NCBI RefSeq assembly: GCF_019977655.1
Contig: NZ_AP024849.1
Span: 2,327,001-2,391,000, forward strand
Direction: 5' to 3'
From: Clostridium gelidum
Lineage (GTDB): Bacteria > Bacillota > Clostridia > Clostridiales > Clostridiaceae
Length of the DNA: 64,000 bases
The notes under the pieces were generated by a model. It was given only the letters and a program-made list of their open reading frames with translations. It did not search any database and was not told the origin of the DNA. How positions within the stretch are numbered: the first letter of the stretch is position 1; the number at the start of each line of letters is the position of its first letter. Shown in pieces: positions 18,902 through 27,921 of the stretch. The position numbers and the translations under genes were made by a program.

Positions 18902-19642
18902 ATGGAAAATAATAAAAATATACAAGATAAGATAAATGATTTTTTACAAGAGAACAGAATAAATGTAAAAGGTGGAACAATAACGAGTGAGAAACAATTA
19001 TCGCAAGTTTTAAATGACCTTGCAATGGGGGACTTTAAAAAAGGTAAAGTAGAAAAGGCCTTATATTTTACAGAAAAAGCAATAGAATTTGATGAAGAAA
19101 ATTACTACTCATATTTTATAAAAGGTTTAAGCTATAGACGATTGAATAAAATTAAGGAAGCAATTGAATCATTTAAAGTATACTGCAAAAATATTTCTGA
19201 TCCACTAGCTGATATATACTTAGGGCTTTCATATGCAGAATTAAATGATGTAGAAAATGCATTAAATCATCTTAGGTTAGGTGAAAAACATATTTCAGAA
19301 GAGGAAAAAGAAAAACATATTTCTTTAATATGCACAACTTATGAATGTATAGGAAACATATATTTAAATAAAGAAAATATAGTAGAATTCACTGAAGGAG
19401 ATAAATATAGCATTAACTATAAATCGGCAGTAATGTATTATAAGATGTCACTAAAAATTAATAGAAAGAATTGCGATTTAATAAATAAATTAGCAGCTTG
19501 TTTTTATCACTTAGAAGATTTAAACAAAGCATTATATTGCTATGAACAAGCAGCAAAAATTGCGGCAGACAATACTATGTATTTAGAGGCAATACAAGAA
19601 ATGAAAAAAGAAGGGGCTAAATCAGAGTCAGCAGGATTTTAG
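18902..19642 (+). CDS. TPR repeat protein
   Basis: Soluble protein of 246 residues. Helical tetratricopeptide-like repeats are visible from about residue 40: KVEKALYFTEKAIEFDEENY, KIKEAIESFKVYCKN, and near the C-terminus DLNKALYCYEQAAKIAADNTM. Such repeats bind partner proteins. No signal peptide or enzymatic domain. ATG at 18902 follows AAGGTGAGG by six bases. A strong terminator follows. No partner can be named. Confidence 0.75.
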   Translation: MENNKNIQDKINDFLQENRINVKGGTITSEKQLSQVLNDLAMGDFKKGKVEKALYFTEKAIEFDEENYYSYFIKGLSYRRLNKIKEAIESFKVYCKNISDPLADIYLGLSYAELNDVENALNHLRLGEKHISEEEKEKHISLICTTYECIGNIYLNKENIVEFTEGDKYSINYKSAVMYYKMSLKINRKNCDLINKLAACFYHLEDLNKALYCYEQAAKIAADNTMYLEAIQEMKKEGAKSESAGF

Positions 19643-19665
19643 TTTTTAGATAAAAATACTTATTT

Positions 19666-19727
19666 AGAAAGGACTATACTAAAGGATTAGAAAAACTTAT
19701 CTTTTAGTATAGTCCTTCTATTTTTTT
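19666..19727 (+). terminator. Rho-independent terminator after the TPR gene
   Basis: Long stem with arms about 19668-19683 and 19701-19717, then TTTTTTT at 19721-19727. Confidence 0.85.
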
Positions 19728-19818
19728 ATTGTATAAAATTAGTAGCTATTTTAGGTTCTTTTTCAGGTGATAAAATGCCAGCTTCTTCACACATAACTAA
19801 AATTTTTGTAAAAAATAC
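19726..19818 (-). pseudogene. C-terminal relic of an unidentified protein
   Basis: On the minus strand a 30-residue open stretch ends in TAA and reads like a protein tail (FLVMCEEAGILSPEKEP then KIATNFIQ). No start and an upstream in-frame stop, so it is a fragment. I do not recognise the parent family. Confidence 0.35.
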
Positions 19819-20494
19819 TTAAAGCTATTAATTTATAGTAGGATATTTACTCAAATTGATAAACTTGTTGCAATGATTATACTTATTTATATTTAAACAA
19901 ATAGGTGCTTAGAATTTATGCCAATGTATTAATTTAATACTAAAAATAAGCCAATGCTTAATAATACTAAGCATTGACTTGAAATTTCTAAGATAATATC
20001 CAAAATACCGGTACTCTAATTTTGACCCCTATCCGTCGATAGGTGGGTGTCCTCACAGATGTTTCAATCGCCTTCAATGCCTGAAAGGACTCACATGAAA
20101 GTACATATCTTCATCTAAATATTTGAACTCCCGAAATATAAATGTAGGTTCAAAATAAGAGCTTAACGAATATTTCAGATATTATAATTTACGTATATAA
20201 AAGTAATTGTTCTCTTTTTGTGACATCATGATAACATATTTAAAGTTACTAGACAAGAGATATGAGTGTGGTAATGTTTGGAATAGATGCTCATTTTCAT
20301 CATCCGCTGTAGAAATGCAAAAAAAGTTTAACTATAAATATAGTATCTAAATATTGAACTGGTAAAAGCTCCTAAGTTTATGATATAATTTCATTAATAA
20401 GCAGAGTATTTTCATGTACCAAAAGCAATGTAAAATTCATTTGATATGTGAATAGCTACATGAACAATATCGTTCGTTAGAAAAAGGAGAAATT
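19819..20494. other. Decayed intergenic region before the DegV gene
   Basis: No intact gene. The part from about 20005 to 20110 is clearly richer in G+C than its surroundings (CCGGTACTC, GACCCCTATCCGTCGATAGG), as expected of a leftover end of a mobile element, but no transposase remains. Near the DegV gene a TATAAT at 20382-20387 may be its -10, and TTCATGTA/TACATGAA inverted pieces lie between 20412 and 20464. Confidence 0.45.
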
Positions 20495-21346
20495 ATGGAA
20501 AAATTTATTATAGTAACAGAGAGTGGCGCGGACTTACCGTTAGATTTAGCAAAAGCACATCATATTCATGTGCTTCCAATGCACGTAGTGATGGATGATG
20601 TGGATTATTTAGATGGTTCGATTCCAGTAACAGATGTATATGATTATTATAAAAGAACAAAAAAGATACCAACAACATCAGCAATAAATCCCAATGAATA
20701 TGCTTGTTTATTTCAAAAAATAACAGAAGAAAATCCTGGTTGTATTATTATTCATATTAGCTATTCATCTAAAGCATCTTGTACATATCAGAATGCACTC
20801 ATTGCTTCCGAAGATATGAAAAATATTTATCATGTTGATTCTCTAAATGTTTCTGGCGGTGAAACAGCTATTGTTTTAAAAGCAGTAGAGCTCATAGAAA
20901 AACAACCAGATATCGACCCAAAACGTTTGATTGAACAATTGGAGTATTTTGTGTCTATAGCAAGAGTTTCTTTTATACCAGGTAATCTTGAATATCTTAA
21001 GGCAGGAGGACGTTTATCTAATGTAGCCTATTTGGGGGCGTCTATTCTTCAGCTGAAACCATTAATTGAAATTGTGGATGGAAAATTAGTTGCAACTCAA
21101 AAGTTCCGTGGCGGAATGAAGCGCATTGCTGAAAAATATCTAAATGAATATATTGGTAGACACAATATGGATAAAGAACAAATTATTTTTATATATTCTT
21201 TAGGGCTTGAAGAGCACATTAAAGATTATATGGAGAAGGTTGTAAAAGAAAAAGGTTTTAAAAAAATTATATGGGTTCAAACGGGTTGTGTAATTTCAAG
21301 TCATAGTGGTCCTGGAGCCATTGGAATAGTAGGATTTAAAAGTTAG
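20495..21346 (+). CDS. DegV family fatty acid-binding protein
   Basis: Cytoplasmic protein of 283 residues with the DegV fold: N-terminal IIVTESGADLPLDLAKAHHI, the TTSAINPNEY ligand loop, HISYSSKASCTYQNA, and GRLSNVAYLGASIL in the second domain. DegV/FakB proteins bind a fatty acid and present it to a FakA-type kinase for phosphorylation in phospholipid synthesis. No fakA neighbour here. ATG follows AAAAAGGAG. A hairpin terminator follows, so it is probably monocistronic. Confidence 0.88.
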   Translation: MEKFIIVTESGADLPLDLAKAHHIHVLPMHVVMDDVDYLDGSIPVTDVYDYYKRTKKIPTTSAINPNEYACLFQKITEENPGCIIIHISYSSKASCTYQNALIASEDMKNIYHVDSLNVSGGETAIVLKAVELIEKQPDIDPKRLIEQLEYFVSIARVSFIPGNLEYLKAGGRLSNVAYLGASILQLKPLIEIVDGKLVATQKFRGGMKRIAEKYLNEYIGRHNMDKEQIIFIYSLGLEEHIKDYMEKVVKEKGFKKIIWVQTGCVISSHSGPGAIGIVGFKS

Positions 21347-21354
21347 AAATAAAA

Positions 21355-21396
21355 AAGCGGTTAATAACTGTCAATGTGACTAGTTATTGACCGCTT
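21355..21396 (+). terminator. Hairpin terminator after the DegV gene
   Basis: 15-bp near-perfect stem, arms 21355-21369 and 21382-21396, followed by ATTTT. Confidence 0.7.
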
Positions 21397-21448
21397 ATTT
21401 TCATATAGCAAAACTTATAATATTTTTTTATAGTTGCAGATACATCAC

Positions 21449-22054
21449 ATGATTAAGAATGATGATTTAAAATTATTAATAAATTGGAATTTAAAAGAAT
21501 TTAATTATGAACCAATTTACCGTGAGGCGAATAATATAATATGTAGAGTGTTTACTAATGACTATAAAGAGATTATTATGAAGCAGGTGCTTGAAATGGT
21601 TAGTGGATTTAATCAAATTAAGTTGGATATAACACGAGGATATTATAAATATATTGGCTCGGGTTCTGGTAGGCAAGTATTCGATATGGAGAATGGATAT
21701 GTGATTAAAGTGGCAAAAAATAAAGCAGGAATTGCACAAAATAAGGCTGAGTATAAAATTTCATTTGATGATAATTCCGATTTATTTGCAAAAGTTATGA
21801 AGATTTCAGATGACTTTAAATTATTGATAATGCAAAAAGCAGATAAAATATATAATATTTTATCTGTATGGACGTATTTCCATGTTACAAGTAAAAGGGA
21901 AATGTTTAACTCAAAAGAACTGCAGAATATTAAGAAGAGATATAATTTATTATTGGGGGATTTTGCAAGAAAAAGTAGTTGGGGAATGATTAATGGAAGA
22001 CCTGTCATTATTGATTATGGTTTTACAAGAGAAGTTAAAAACAAATATTATTGA
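21449..22054 (+). CDS. Small protein-kinase-like fold protein
   Basis: Product of about 201 residues. Residues near 70-95 read as a kinase N-lobe: glycine-rich loop YIGSGSGRQVFDM, then GYVIKVAKN with a candidate ATP-binding Lys. Near the C-terminus GRPVIIDYGFTRE resembles the metal-binding DFG segment (here DYG). A standard HRD catalytic loop is not visible; SWGMING precedes the DYG instead. Whether it phosphorylates anything is unknown. The start is uncertain: the ATG at 21449 and a TTG at 21434 both lack a good ribosome site. A small terminator follows. Confidence 0.55.
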   Translation: MIKNDDLKLLINWNLKEFNYEPIYREANNIICRVFTNDYKEIIMKQVLEMVSGFNQIKLDITRGYYKYIGSGSGRQVFDMENGYVIKVAKNKAGIAQNKAEYKISFDDNSDLFAKVMKISDDFKLLIMQKADKIYNILSVWTYFHVTSKREMFNSKELQNIKKRYNLLLGDFARKSSWGMINGRPVIIDYGFTREVKNKYY

Positions 22055-22070
22055 TCTTTTTAGAAATAAC

Positions 22071-22096
22071 GCAGGATACTATATATTAGATCCTGC
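22071..22096 (+). terminator. Short hairpin after the kinase-like gene
   Basis: Arms 22071-22077 and 22090-22096 pair, followed by TATCTTTAT. Confidence 0.5.
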
Positions 22097-22227
22097 TATC
22101 TTTATATTAGACCTAAATTATAGAGACAGCAGAGTTTCTATACAGAATAAATCTATTGAATAAGATTTATTATCTTTTTATTATTTTGTTAATCATAAAT
22201 ATTAAACACTATATTAAAATTGCTTAA

Positions 22228-22385
22228 GGCACAATCAAAAAAATAACAAGTCCATCTGCTAGCATATTTTTCATTATTCTTCGTCGGAAGATTGTCCTAA
22301 TAGACTTGCTATGAGGACACTCTACCTCCTTGCCTAATGAAAAATATGCATAGCATTTTGGACTTGTTATTTTCTTTCATGTGCC
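22228..22385. repeat. Palindromic MITE-like repeat, copy 2
   Basis: A 158-bp element with 27-bp terminal inverted repeats (22228-22254 and 22359-22385) nearly identical to those of copy 1, with TTAA on the left and TAAT on the right. A second, inner inverted repeat (CATATTTTTCATTA near 22264-22277 and its complement near 22336-22349) makes most of the element fold on itself. Core blocks such as CGTCGG and CTATGAGG are shared with copy 1. Confidence 0.75.
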
Positions 22386-22640
22386 TAATTAATAAAAAAA
22401 TTAAAAGCTCATATATTTTTATAACTATAAAGAGTATAATTTGTATGATTTCCTAAAAAAAATATATGTGCGAAATATACTTTTAATGCAAATTATGTTT
22501 TGTATCATGGATTTAAGCGCATTAAAAATAACAGCAAGTATGTGAGTTTATTTTGCATGTTTGACTTTTTTTCTTTAATGTGTATTATGGATTTTATAAA
22601 TAAAAAATTAGGGAAATTTTTAAGAAAAGGAGAACTTTCA
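22386..22640. other. Intergenic region before the MATE gene
   Basis: About 255 bp. An open frame extends upstream from the MATE start (from 22500) but lacks a ribosome site and family similarity, so it is taken as leader DNA. Confidence 0.35.
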
Positions 22641-24002
22641 ATGACGGTTACTAGAAATTTGACAAAAGGTAAACCGGCGAAGTTAATACTGTTATTTACT
22701 ATTCCTTTATTAATAGGAAATGTTTTTCAACAGTTCTATAGTATAGCTGATACATTCATTGTTGGACGTACTATAGGAGTTAATGCTTTAGCCGCAGTTG
22801 GCTGTACAGGGAGCATAATGTTTTTGATTTTAGGATTTGCTCAAGGTTCAACAGCTGGTCTTTCAATTATCACAGCACAAAAATTTGGTGCAGAGGATAC
22901 AAAAGGAGTTAAGGAAAGTTATGTTGCTGGAATAACAATTAGTATGATAGTAACTATAGTTCTTACAACTATAAGTACAATTTTTGCTAGGCCTATACTA
23001 GTATTAATGAATACACCACCAGAAATTATAGATGATGCATATCGTTTTGTATTCGTCATATTCCTGGGAATAATAGCATCTATGTTTTTCAACTTTTTTT
23101 CGAACATAATTCGTGCTTTAGGAGATAGTAAAACACCTTTAGTATATTTAGTAGTTGCTTGTATTTTAAATGTAATTTTGGAGTATGGATTTATTTTAAT
23201 TTTTAAATTGGGAGTGACAGGGGCTGCATGCGCAACTGTTATAGCTCAAGGTGTTTCTGCTTTATTATGTATGTGGCATATTAAAAAAAACTTACCAATA
23301 CTTAAATTAAAAAAGAATGACTTGAAAATATCAAAAGAAGTTTTTTTAGAGCATATAAAGATTTCTCTGCCAATGGGGTTTCAAGCATCTATAATAGCAA
23401 TTGGAGCTATTATATTACAATTTGCACTTAATAGTCTTGGTGCTACGGCTGTAGCTGCATACACTGCTGCTCAAAAAATTGATGCCATTGCAGTACAACC
23501 TATGATGTCATTTGGTATAACAATGGCGACTTATACAGCTCAAAATTATGGTGCCAAAAAAATTCATAGGATAAGAGAAGGCGTAAAGCAATGTGCCATT
23601 ATATCAGTTACATTTAGTATTATAGTAGGACTTATTAATATTTTTGGAGGACATTTTCTTACAGGACTTTTTGTTGGATATGATAAAACAGAAGTTATTT
23701 CATTATCACAAATTTATTTGACGTCTAATGGATCATTTTATTTCCTACTTTCATTACTTTTTATATATAGATACACACTTCAAGGCTTGGGACAAAGCTT
23801 TATTCCAACAGTAGCAGGTATAATGGAATTGATTATGAGATCATTTGCAGCAATTATATTATCAAAACCATTAGGATTTTTAGGAGTATCTTTATCAAAT
23901 CCTTTAGCATGGCTGGGAGCGTGCATTCCGTTAATTATTGCATATCACTTTACGTTTAAGCAAATAAATGATGAATATCTAAATAAAGCAGAGCCTTCAT
24001 AA
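22641..24002 (+). CDS. MATE family multidrug/cation efflux protein
   Basis: Membrane transporter of 453 residues with about twelve hydrophobic segments in two homologous halves. The N-terminal pattern (FTIPLLIGNVFQQFYSIADT, then FIVGRTIGVNALAAVG) is typical of the MATE/NorM-DinF group, which exports drugs or metabolites against Na+ or H+. ATG at 22641 follows AAAAGGAGA; longer frames upstream lack a site. No regulator adjoins. Substrate cannot be deduced. Confidence 0.9.
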   Translation: MTVTRNLTKGKPAKLILLFTIPLLIGNVFQQFYSIADTFIVGRTIGVNALAAVGCTGSIMFLILGFAQGSTAGLSIITAQKFGAEDTKGVKESYVAGITISMIVTIVLTTISTIFARPILVLMNTPPEIIDDAYRFVFVIFLGIIASMFFNFFSNIIRALGDSKTPLVYLVVACILNVILEYGFILIFKLGVTGAACATVIAQGVSALLCMWHIKKNLPILKLKKNDLKISKEVFLEHIKISLPMGFQASIIAIGAIILQFALNSLGATAVAAYTAAQKIDAIAVQPMMSFGITMATYTAQNYGAKKIHRIREGVKQCAIISVTFSIIVGLINIFGGHFLTGLFVGYDKTEVISLSQIYLTSNGSFYFLLSLLFIYRYTLQGLGQSFIPTVAGIMELIMRSFAAIILSKPLGFLGVSLSNPLAWLGACIPLIIAYHFTFKQINDEYLNKAEPS

Positions 24003-24261
24003 TATAAGTTTACGGAAATACATTAAGAGATTTGGTTAAATATAAGCAACTGTCACTTATTTACGAACTATTTTATAAAAATAAAAAAAAACGTTCGACT
24101 TATTGAAAAATTGTGATAAAATAATTAAGTAATATAGCATAATAAATTCACAGAAATAATGTATATTTATAAATTATAAGTTTGAATTATTTATAACTAT
24201 TTTACATAATTAAATTTTCAAGTATGAAATTATCACAAAAGTTTTAATTAGGAGGTTCGTT

Positions 24262-25590
24262 ATGACACAAAAAGAAATAAAAAAAGAAGATGCGGTAAAT
24301 GAGATGCTTCCAGTAAGCCAGCTTGCTATTTTGGGATTACAACATGTACTAGCAGCATATGCAGGGGCAGTAGCAGTACCATTAATTATTGGTGGAGCGG
24401 TAGGTTTGACACCGGAACAATTGGCATTTTTAGTAGCTGCAGATTTGTTTACTTGTGGTATTGCAACTTTAATACAAGCAATTGGTATAGGCCCACATAT
24501 TGGTATTAAGTTGCCGGCAATTTTAGGCTGCACCTTTGCAGCAGTTGGTCCATTGATTATTATTGGTAAAAACCTGGGAATGCAAACGGCTTATGGTTCA
24601 ATAATAGTAGCTGCAATTATAGTTGTACTAGTAGCACCATTATATGGGAAAATACTAAAATTCTTTCCAACTGTTGTAACAGGATCAGTAGTTACAATGA
24701 TTGGTCTTTCTTTGGTAAATGTTGGAGTTACTAGCATCGGTGGTGGTTCGGGAGCTAAAGATTTCGGAAATATACAAAATCTTTTGTTAGCAGCATTTGT
24801 AATGATTGTTGTTCTAATATCTAACAAATTCTTAAAAGGATTTTTTCAAGCTATTTCAGTTTTAAATGGTATTGTTTTAGGAACAATAGTTGCTGGATTT
24901 TTAGGAAAAGTAAACTTTTCAGCAGTAGTAGATGCAAAATGGATAAGCATTGTTCATCCATTTAATTTTGGACTACCACAATTTGATTTAGGTTCAATAA
25001 TTATGATGACCTTTGTTATGTTAACAGTAATGATTGAATCAACAGGTACATTCATTGGAATTAGCAAAGTTTGCGAAAAGGATATTACTGAAAAAGATAT
25101 TGTACGTGGACTTAGAGCAGAAGGAATTGCAACAATATTAGGAGGTATCTTTAATTCATTCCCATATACAACCTTCAATCAGAACCTAGGGCTTTTGGCT
25201 TTAAGTAAAGTAAAAAGTCGTTTTGTTGTTGTTGCGTCTGGTATAATTCTTGTTGCACTAGGATTGATTCCTAAATTTGCAGCTTTAGCTACTATTATTC
25301 CTCAGCCTGTTATAGGAGGAGCTACAACTATAATGTTTGCAATGGTTGCAGTTGCAGGTATTCAAATGCTTTCAAATGTAGATTTTAATAATAGCTCAAA
25401 TATGATGGTGGTTGCTTGTTCTATTGGTATGGGACTTGGAATTACAGCTGTACCAAATTTACTTGATCAAACACCAACAATTTTCAAGTCAATTTTTAGT
25501 AGTGGTATAGTTACAGCATCTGTAGTTGCTGTAATTCTTAATGCATTTTTAAACTATGATAATAAAGAAATTGAAAGCGACATAAAATAA
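24262..25590 (+). CDS. NCS2 family purine permease, xanthine/urate type
   Basis: Membrane protein of 442 residues, 12-14 spans. The motifs GLQHVLAAYAGAVAVPLIIG near residue 27, FVMLTVMIESTGTFIGIS near 250 and NSFPYTTFNQNLGLL near 300 place it in the xanthine/uric acid branch (PbuX/PucK/XanQ) of the NCS2 proton symporters rather than the uracil branch. ATG follows AGGAGGTTCG. No purine riboswitch is visible in the 260-bp leader; an AACGTTCG near 24091 resembles part of a PurR box but is unproven. Confidence 0.88.
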   Translation: MTQKEIKKEDAVNEMLPVSQLAILGLQHVLAAYAGAVAVPLIIGGAVGLTPEQLAFLVAADLFTCGIATLIQAIGIGPHIGIKLPAILGCTFAAVGPLIIIGKNLGMQTAYGSIIVAAIIVVLVAPLYGKILKFFPTVVTGSVVTMIGLSLVNVGVTSIGGGSGAKDFGNIQNLLLAAFVMIVVLISNKFLKGFFQAISVLNGIVLGTIVAGFLGKVNFSAVVDAKWISIVHPFNFGLPQFDLGSIIMMTFVMLTVMIESTGTFIGISKVCEKDITEKDIVRGLRAEGIATILGGIFNSFPYTTFNQNLGLLALSKVKSRFVVVASGIILVALGLIPKFAALATIIPQPVIGGATTIMFAMVAVAGIQMLSNVDFNNSSNMMVVACSIGMGLGITAVPNLLDQTPTIFKSIFSSGIVTASVVAVILNAFLNYDNKEIESDIK

Positions 25591-25604
25591 ATGTTTATAA
25601 AGAT

Positions 25605-25654
25605 AAAGTGGTAGTTATTACGATTAAGTAATAAGCGCCACTTTATTTTTTTGT
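25605..25654 (+). terminator. Rho-independent terminator after the purine permease
   Basis: Arms about 25605-25619 and 25628-25645 pair with a short mismatch and are followed by a T-rich run. Confidence 0.75.
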
Positions 25655-25881
25655 GAAAAAGTGAATACGAAATAAATTATTTCAAAATATGAATGACTAC
25701 AAACTATAATTATAAATAGTGAAAAATGTGTCACAGCAGTAAATTAATATGAATTAATAACATATTCCAACTTAATATGATATACTGAACCGTACCATAA
25801 ATAATGTAGATTTTCTTTAGAATATTTATTTTATTTTAGGATTATTAGAAAATGTATATTTTAAAGCTAAGGAGATATAGA

Positions 25882-26505
25882 ATGAAATTATTATTAGATG
25901 TTGAAGGTAAAGTAAATTATGATAATATTAATAAAAATACAACAGTTAAAGAGGTATTAGATGCAATTGATATCTTTTTAGATAATAATTCTCTTCCTTG
26001 TAATGAATGTGAAGAGAGTTGCTGCAAAAAATCTTGGTCAGTAGAAATAGATAATGTTTGCGTAAATAGATTAAGTGATTGGAAGGATGAAGTAGCTTTA
26101 GACTTTGTTCAGGAAAAACTAGTGAAAAAGAGAAACTACTGTAGAGATTTTGATCAGTATGTATTAAATAAGAAAACAGATTGTAATTTTATAACAGAAA
26201 CAAATTTATGTACTATCTACGAGAATAGACCAATAATATGTAGGCTTTATATTTGTATTGCGAAAAGTTATAGATATAATGTTATTAGAGAACTTATAGG
26301 AAGTACATATTTAAAAGCACTTGTCCTTGAAGAAAAAATGAGAAACAAAAGTTTCACTGATAAAACTATTAATAAGTATAAAAGAAATCCAGCGGTTTTT
26401 GCTAAAGACTACGATATATCTTTGGAAGAAATATTTAATTATGCTGAAGATGAAGGCTGGCTTGATATTGAAGAAAGAGAAGAGTTATACAAAGAAATAA
26501 TCTAA
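25882..26505 (+). CDS. YkgJ family cysteine cluster protein
   Basis: Protein of 207 residues with Cys clustering typical of the zinc/iron-chelating YkgJ family: PCNECEESCCKKSW near residue 43, then CNF and CTIYENRPIICRLYIC near 120. Such proteins are thought to bind a metal or Fe-S cluster; their role is not settled. ATG at 25882 has AAGGAGA in front; an upstream ATG at 25852 does not. Confidence 0.75.
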   Translation: MKLLLDVEGKVNYDNINKNTTVKEVLDAIDIFLDNNSLPCNECEESCCKKSWSVEIDNVCVNRLSDWKDEVALDFVQEKLVKKRNYCRDFDQYVLNKKTDCNFITETNLCTIYENRPIICRLYICIAKSYRYNVIRELIGSTYLKALVLEEKMRNKSFTDKTINKYKRNPAVFAKDYDISLEEIFNYAEDEGWLDIEEREELYKEII

Positions 26506-26565
26506 AAAAAGAAGGAAAAACGTCATAATATGTAGAATATATTAATCATGAAAGATGTTTTATAC

Positions 26566-26664
26566 ATGAAAAGAACAAAAATATTAGTTCCGTTAGATGG
26601 TTCTAGAAGAAGTATGCATTTTCTTAACTGGTTAAAAATAAATTACTTATACAATTCTTTATGA
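26566..26664 (+). pseudogene. Truncated universal stress protein (UspA) gene
   Basis: A 32-codon frame whose first 20 residues read MKRTKILVPLDGSRRSMHFL, the start of a UspA domain (KILVPLDGS with the ATP-binding Asp), then stops. The remaining ~120 residues of the family are absent. Relic of a deleted gene. Confidence 0.6.
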
Positions 26665-26999
26665 CAATTTGTAAAAACCTTGAAAGTGACTACAATAGGG
26701 AGGTGATTAATCTGAAAATAAAAGATGAACAAATTAAGATTAATAAATCAGGTTCAAAGAGAGAAAGTACCAATATGTTAATGGCTGCTTTTATGATATT
26801 TATTTTTCCGATAATATGTATATTTTTAGGAGTATTTATAGGCGGATATATAGGAAAATCTATTGAAGCGTCTATTGAAATTTCACAAATTTTAGGAGGT
26901 GTAGTGGCTTTTGCATTATCAATGATAATAATAAAGTTATTTGATAAATATTCTAAAATAGATGAAAATACTGTAAAAATTTATTGGGATGATTTGTAG
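26661..26999 (+). CDS. RseC/MucC-like membrane protein
   Basis: Up to 112 residues, with two membrane segments (MLMAAFMIFIFPIICIFLGV, then ISQILGGVVAFALSMIIIK) and a short charged tail ending in KIYWDDL. The layout matches the C-terminal part of RseC/MucC proteins of the SoxR-reducing system; the usual N-terminal domain is very short. The ATG at 26661 has no ribosome site, while GGGAGG at 26698-26703 stands eight bases before an in-frame CTG at 26712, the better start by spacing. The gene overlaps the UspA relic, so the left boundary may be a deletion scar. Confidence 0.55.
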   Translation: MTICKNLESDYNREVINLKIKDEQIKINKSGSKRESTNMLMAAFMIFIFPIICIFLGVFIGGYIGKSIEASIEISQILGGVVAFALSMIIIKLFDKYSKIDENTVKIYWDDL

Positions 27000-27174
27000 T
27001 AAAAATGAGTATTATTTTTCCAACATTTGATGATGAAGGTAGAAATAGAATTGTTTTAACAGAATAGGATTTTAGTGGAAATTACAATTTAGGTTACACC
27101 AAAAAAAAATACATGTTTGTGTTGATTCAATGTAAAATTTTATATAAATAGTTTATATATTATCAGAAAATTCA
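27000..27174. other. Short intergenic region before the structured RNA
   Basis: Contains a 20-codon open stretch (27005-27067, starting MSIIFPTFDDEGRNRIVL) that looks like a coding remnant, then AT-rich DNA. No other signal. Confidence 0.3.
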
Positions 27175-27203
27175 TTGTATTCTGACAATAGTTGTGTTAT
27201 AAT
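27175..27203 (+). promoter_or_regulatory. Promoter of the structured RNA
   Basis: TTGTAT at 27175-27180, 17-bp spacer, consensus TATAAT at 27198-27203. Transcription should start near 27209, a few bases before the first hairpin. Confidence 0.7.
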
Positions 27204-27208
27204 AAAGA

Positions 27209-27693
27209 CAAGAAGAAAGTAATTTCTTCTAGCAATCCTAACCCTATAAAATTAACAAATTAAAGTATAAAAAATTAACAAAAATTAATTTTTAGTTTTT
27301 ACAGTTTACAGCAAAGGTTAATTAGATACAACAAATAACCAAATGAGAGTTTGATTAGTAATAGATAAAGCGAATTATGACGCAAGTTTAAATTACTAAA
27401 CACAAATCATCGGAAGGTTTGATTAGTAACCAACATGGCGAGTTAAGACGCAAGATGATATTACTAAATAGAGATTTAAGTTATTTGAGAAATTGATATC
27501 TAAAGAAGAGTAGCTAGCATAACTAAACATTTATAATAATAAAATCCAATTAATAAGATAAAAAATCTGCAAAAATAATCGTATAGAAAAAAGGGTGATA
27601 AAAATTCAAATAGAACCATTTTCGTTTAGAATAGGGTTAGGATTTGCTTAACCACCAATTAGTTAATATACTTTGACTAATTGGTGGTTTTTA
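27209..27693 (+). ncRNA. Large structured non-coding RNA candidate
   Basis: No credible coding frame, yet highly organised. A 5' hairpin (27211-27218 with 27223-27230) is followed by a long-range closing stem: 27231-27247 pairs with 27631-27648 over 17 bp with one bulged base, enclosing 383 nt. Inside are two copies of one module (about 27350-27408 and 27416-27478), each with TTTGATTAGTAA, a GCGARTTAWGACGCAAG block that can form a GCG/CGC hairpin, and TTACTAA closing the module stem. A strong terminator ends it. Own promoter upstream. GACGCAAG recalls c-di-GMP-I aptamers, but the other conserved elements are missing. I recognise no known family. Confidence 0.75.
27650..27693 (+). terminator. 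Rho-independent terminator of the structured RNA
   Basis: Perfect 14-bp stem, arms 27650-27663 and 27676-27689, then TTTT. It begins right after the closing stem. Confidence 0.9.
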
Positions 27694-27921
27694 TTTCTTT
27701 GTAAAAAGTAGTAAACTGTCACTTGTTTAGCTGAAGAAATTAAAAATGTTTAAAATAAGTAATTCAAATACAAAAAATAAAATAGAAAAATGTAGTAATT
27801 TAAAATAAAAGATGTTATAATAATTATTGTAATAAAAAAAGTTTTTAATAGAGATGTGCATTTCTCCTTTTAGAGAATTATATGATCGATATTGACTTTA
27901 ATTTAAAAGGAGGATTTTAAT
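27694..27921. other. Leader of the zinc-ribbon gene
   Basis: About 230 bp of AT-rich DNA. TATAAT at 27816-27821 is a possible -10 element. No riboswitch recognised. Confidence 0.35.

Noticed and set aside
24003..24261. Possible purine riboswitch before the purine permease.
   Set aside because: No TATAxxxG...loop-loop pattern or three-way junction can be found.
27350..27478. GACGCAAG blocks suggested tandem c-di-GMP-I (GEMM) riboswitches.
   Set aside because: The GAAA tetraloop, receptor and CCTAA-type elements are absent, and the blocks lie inside a longer closed RNA with no gene directly controlled.
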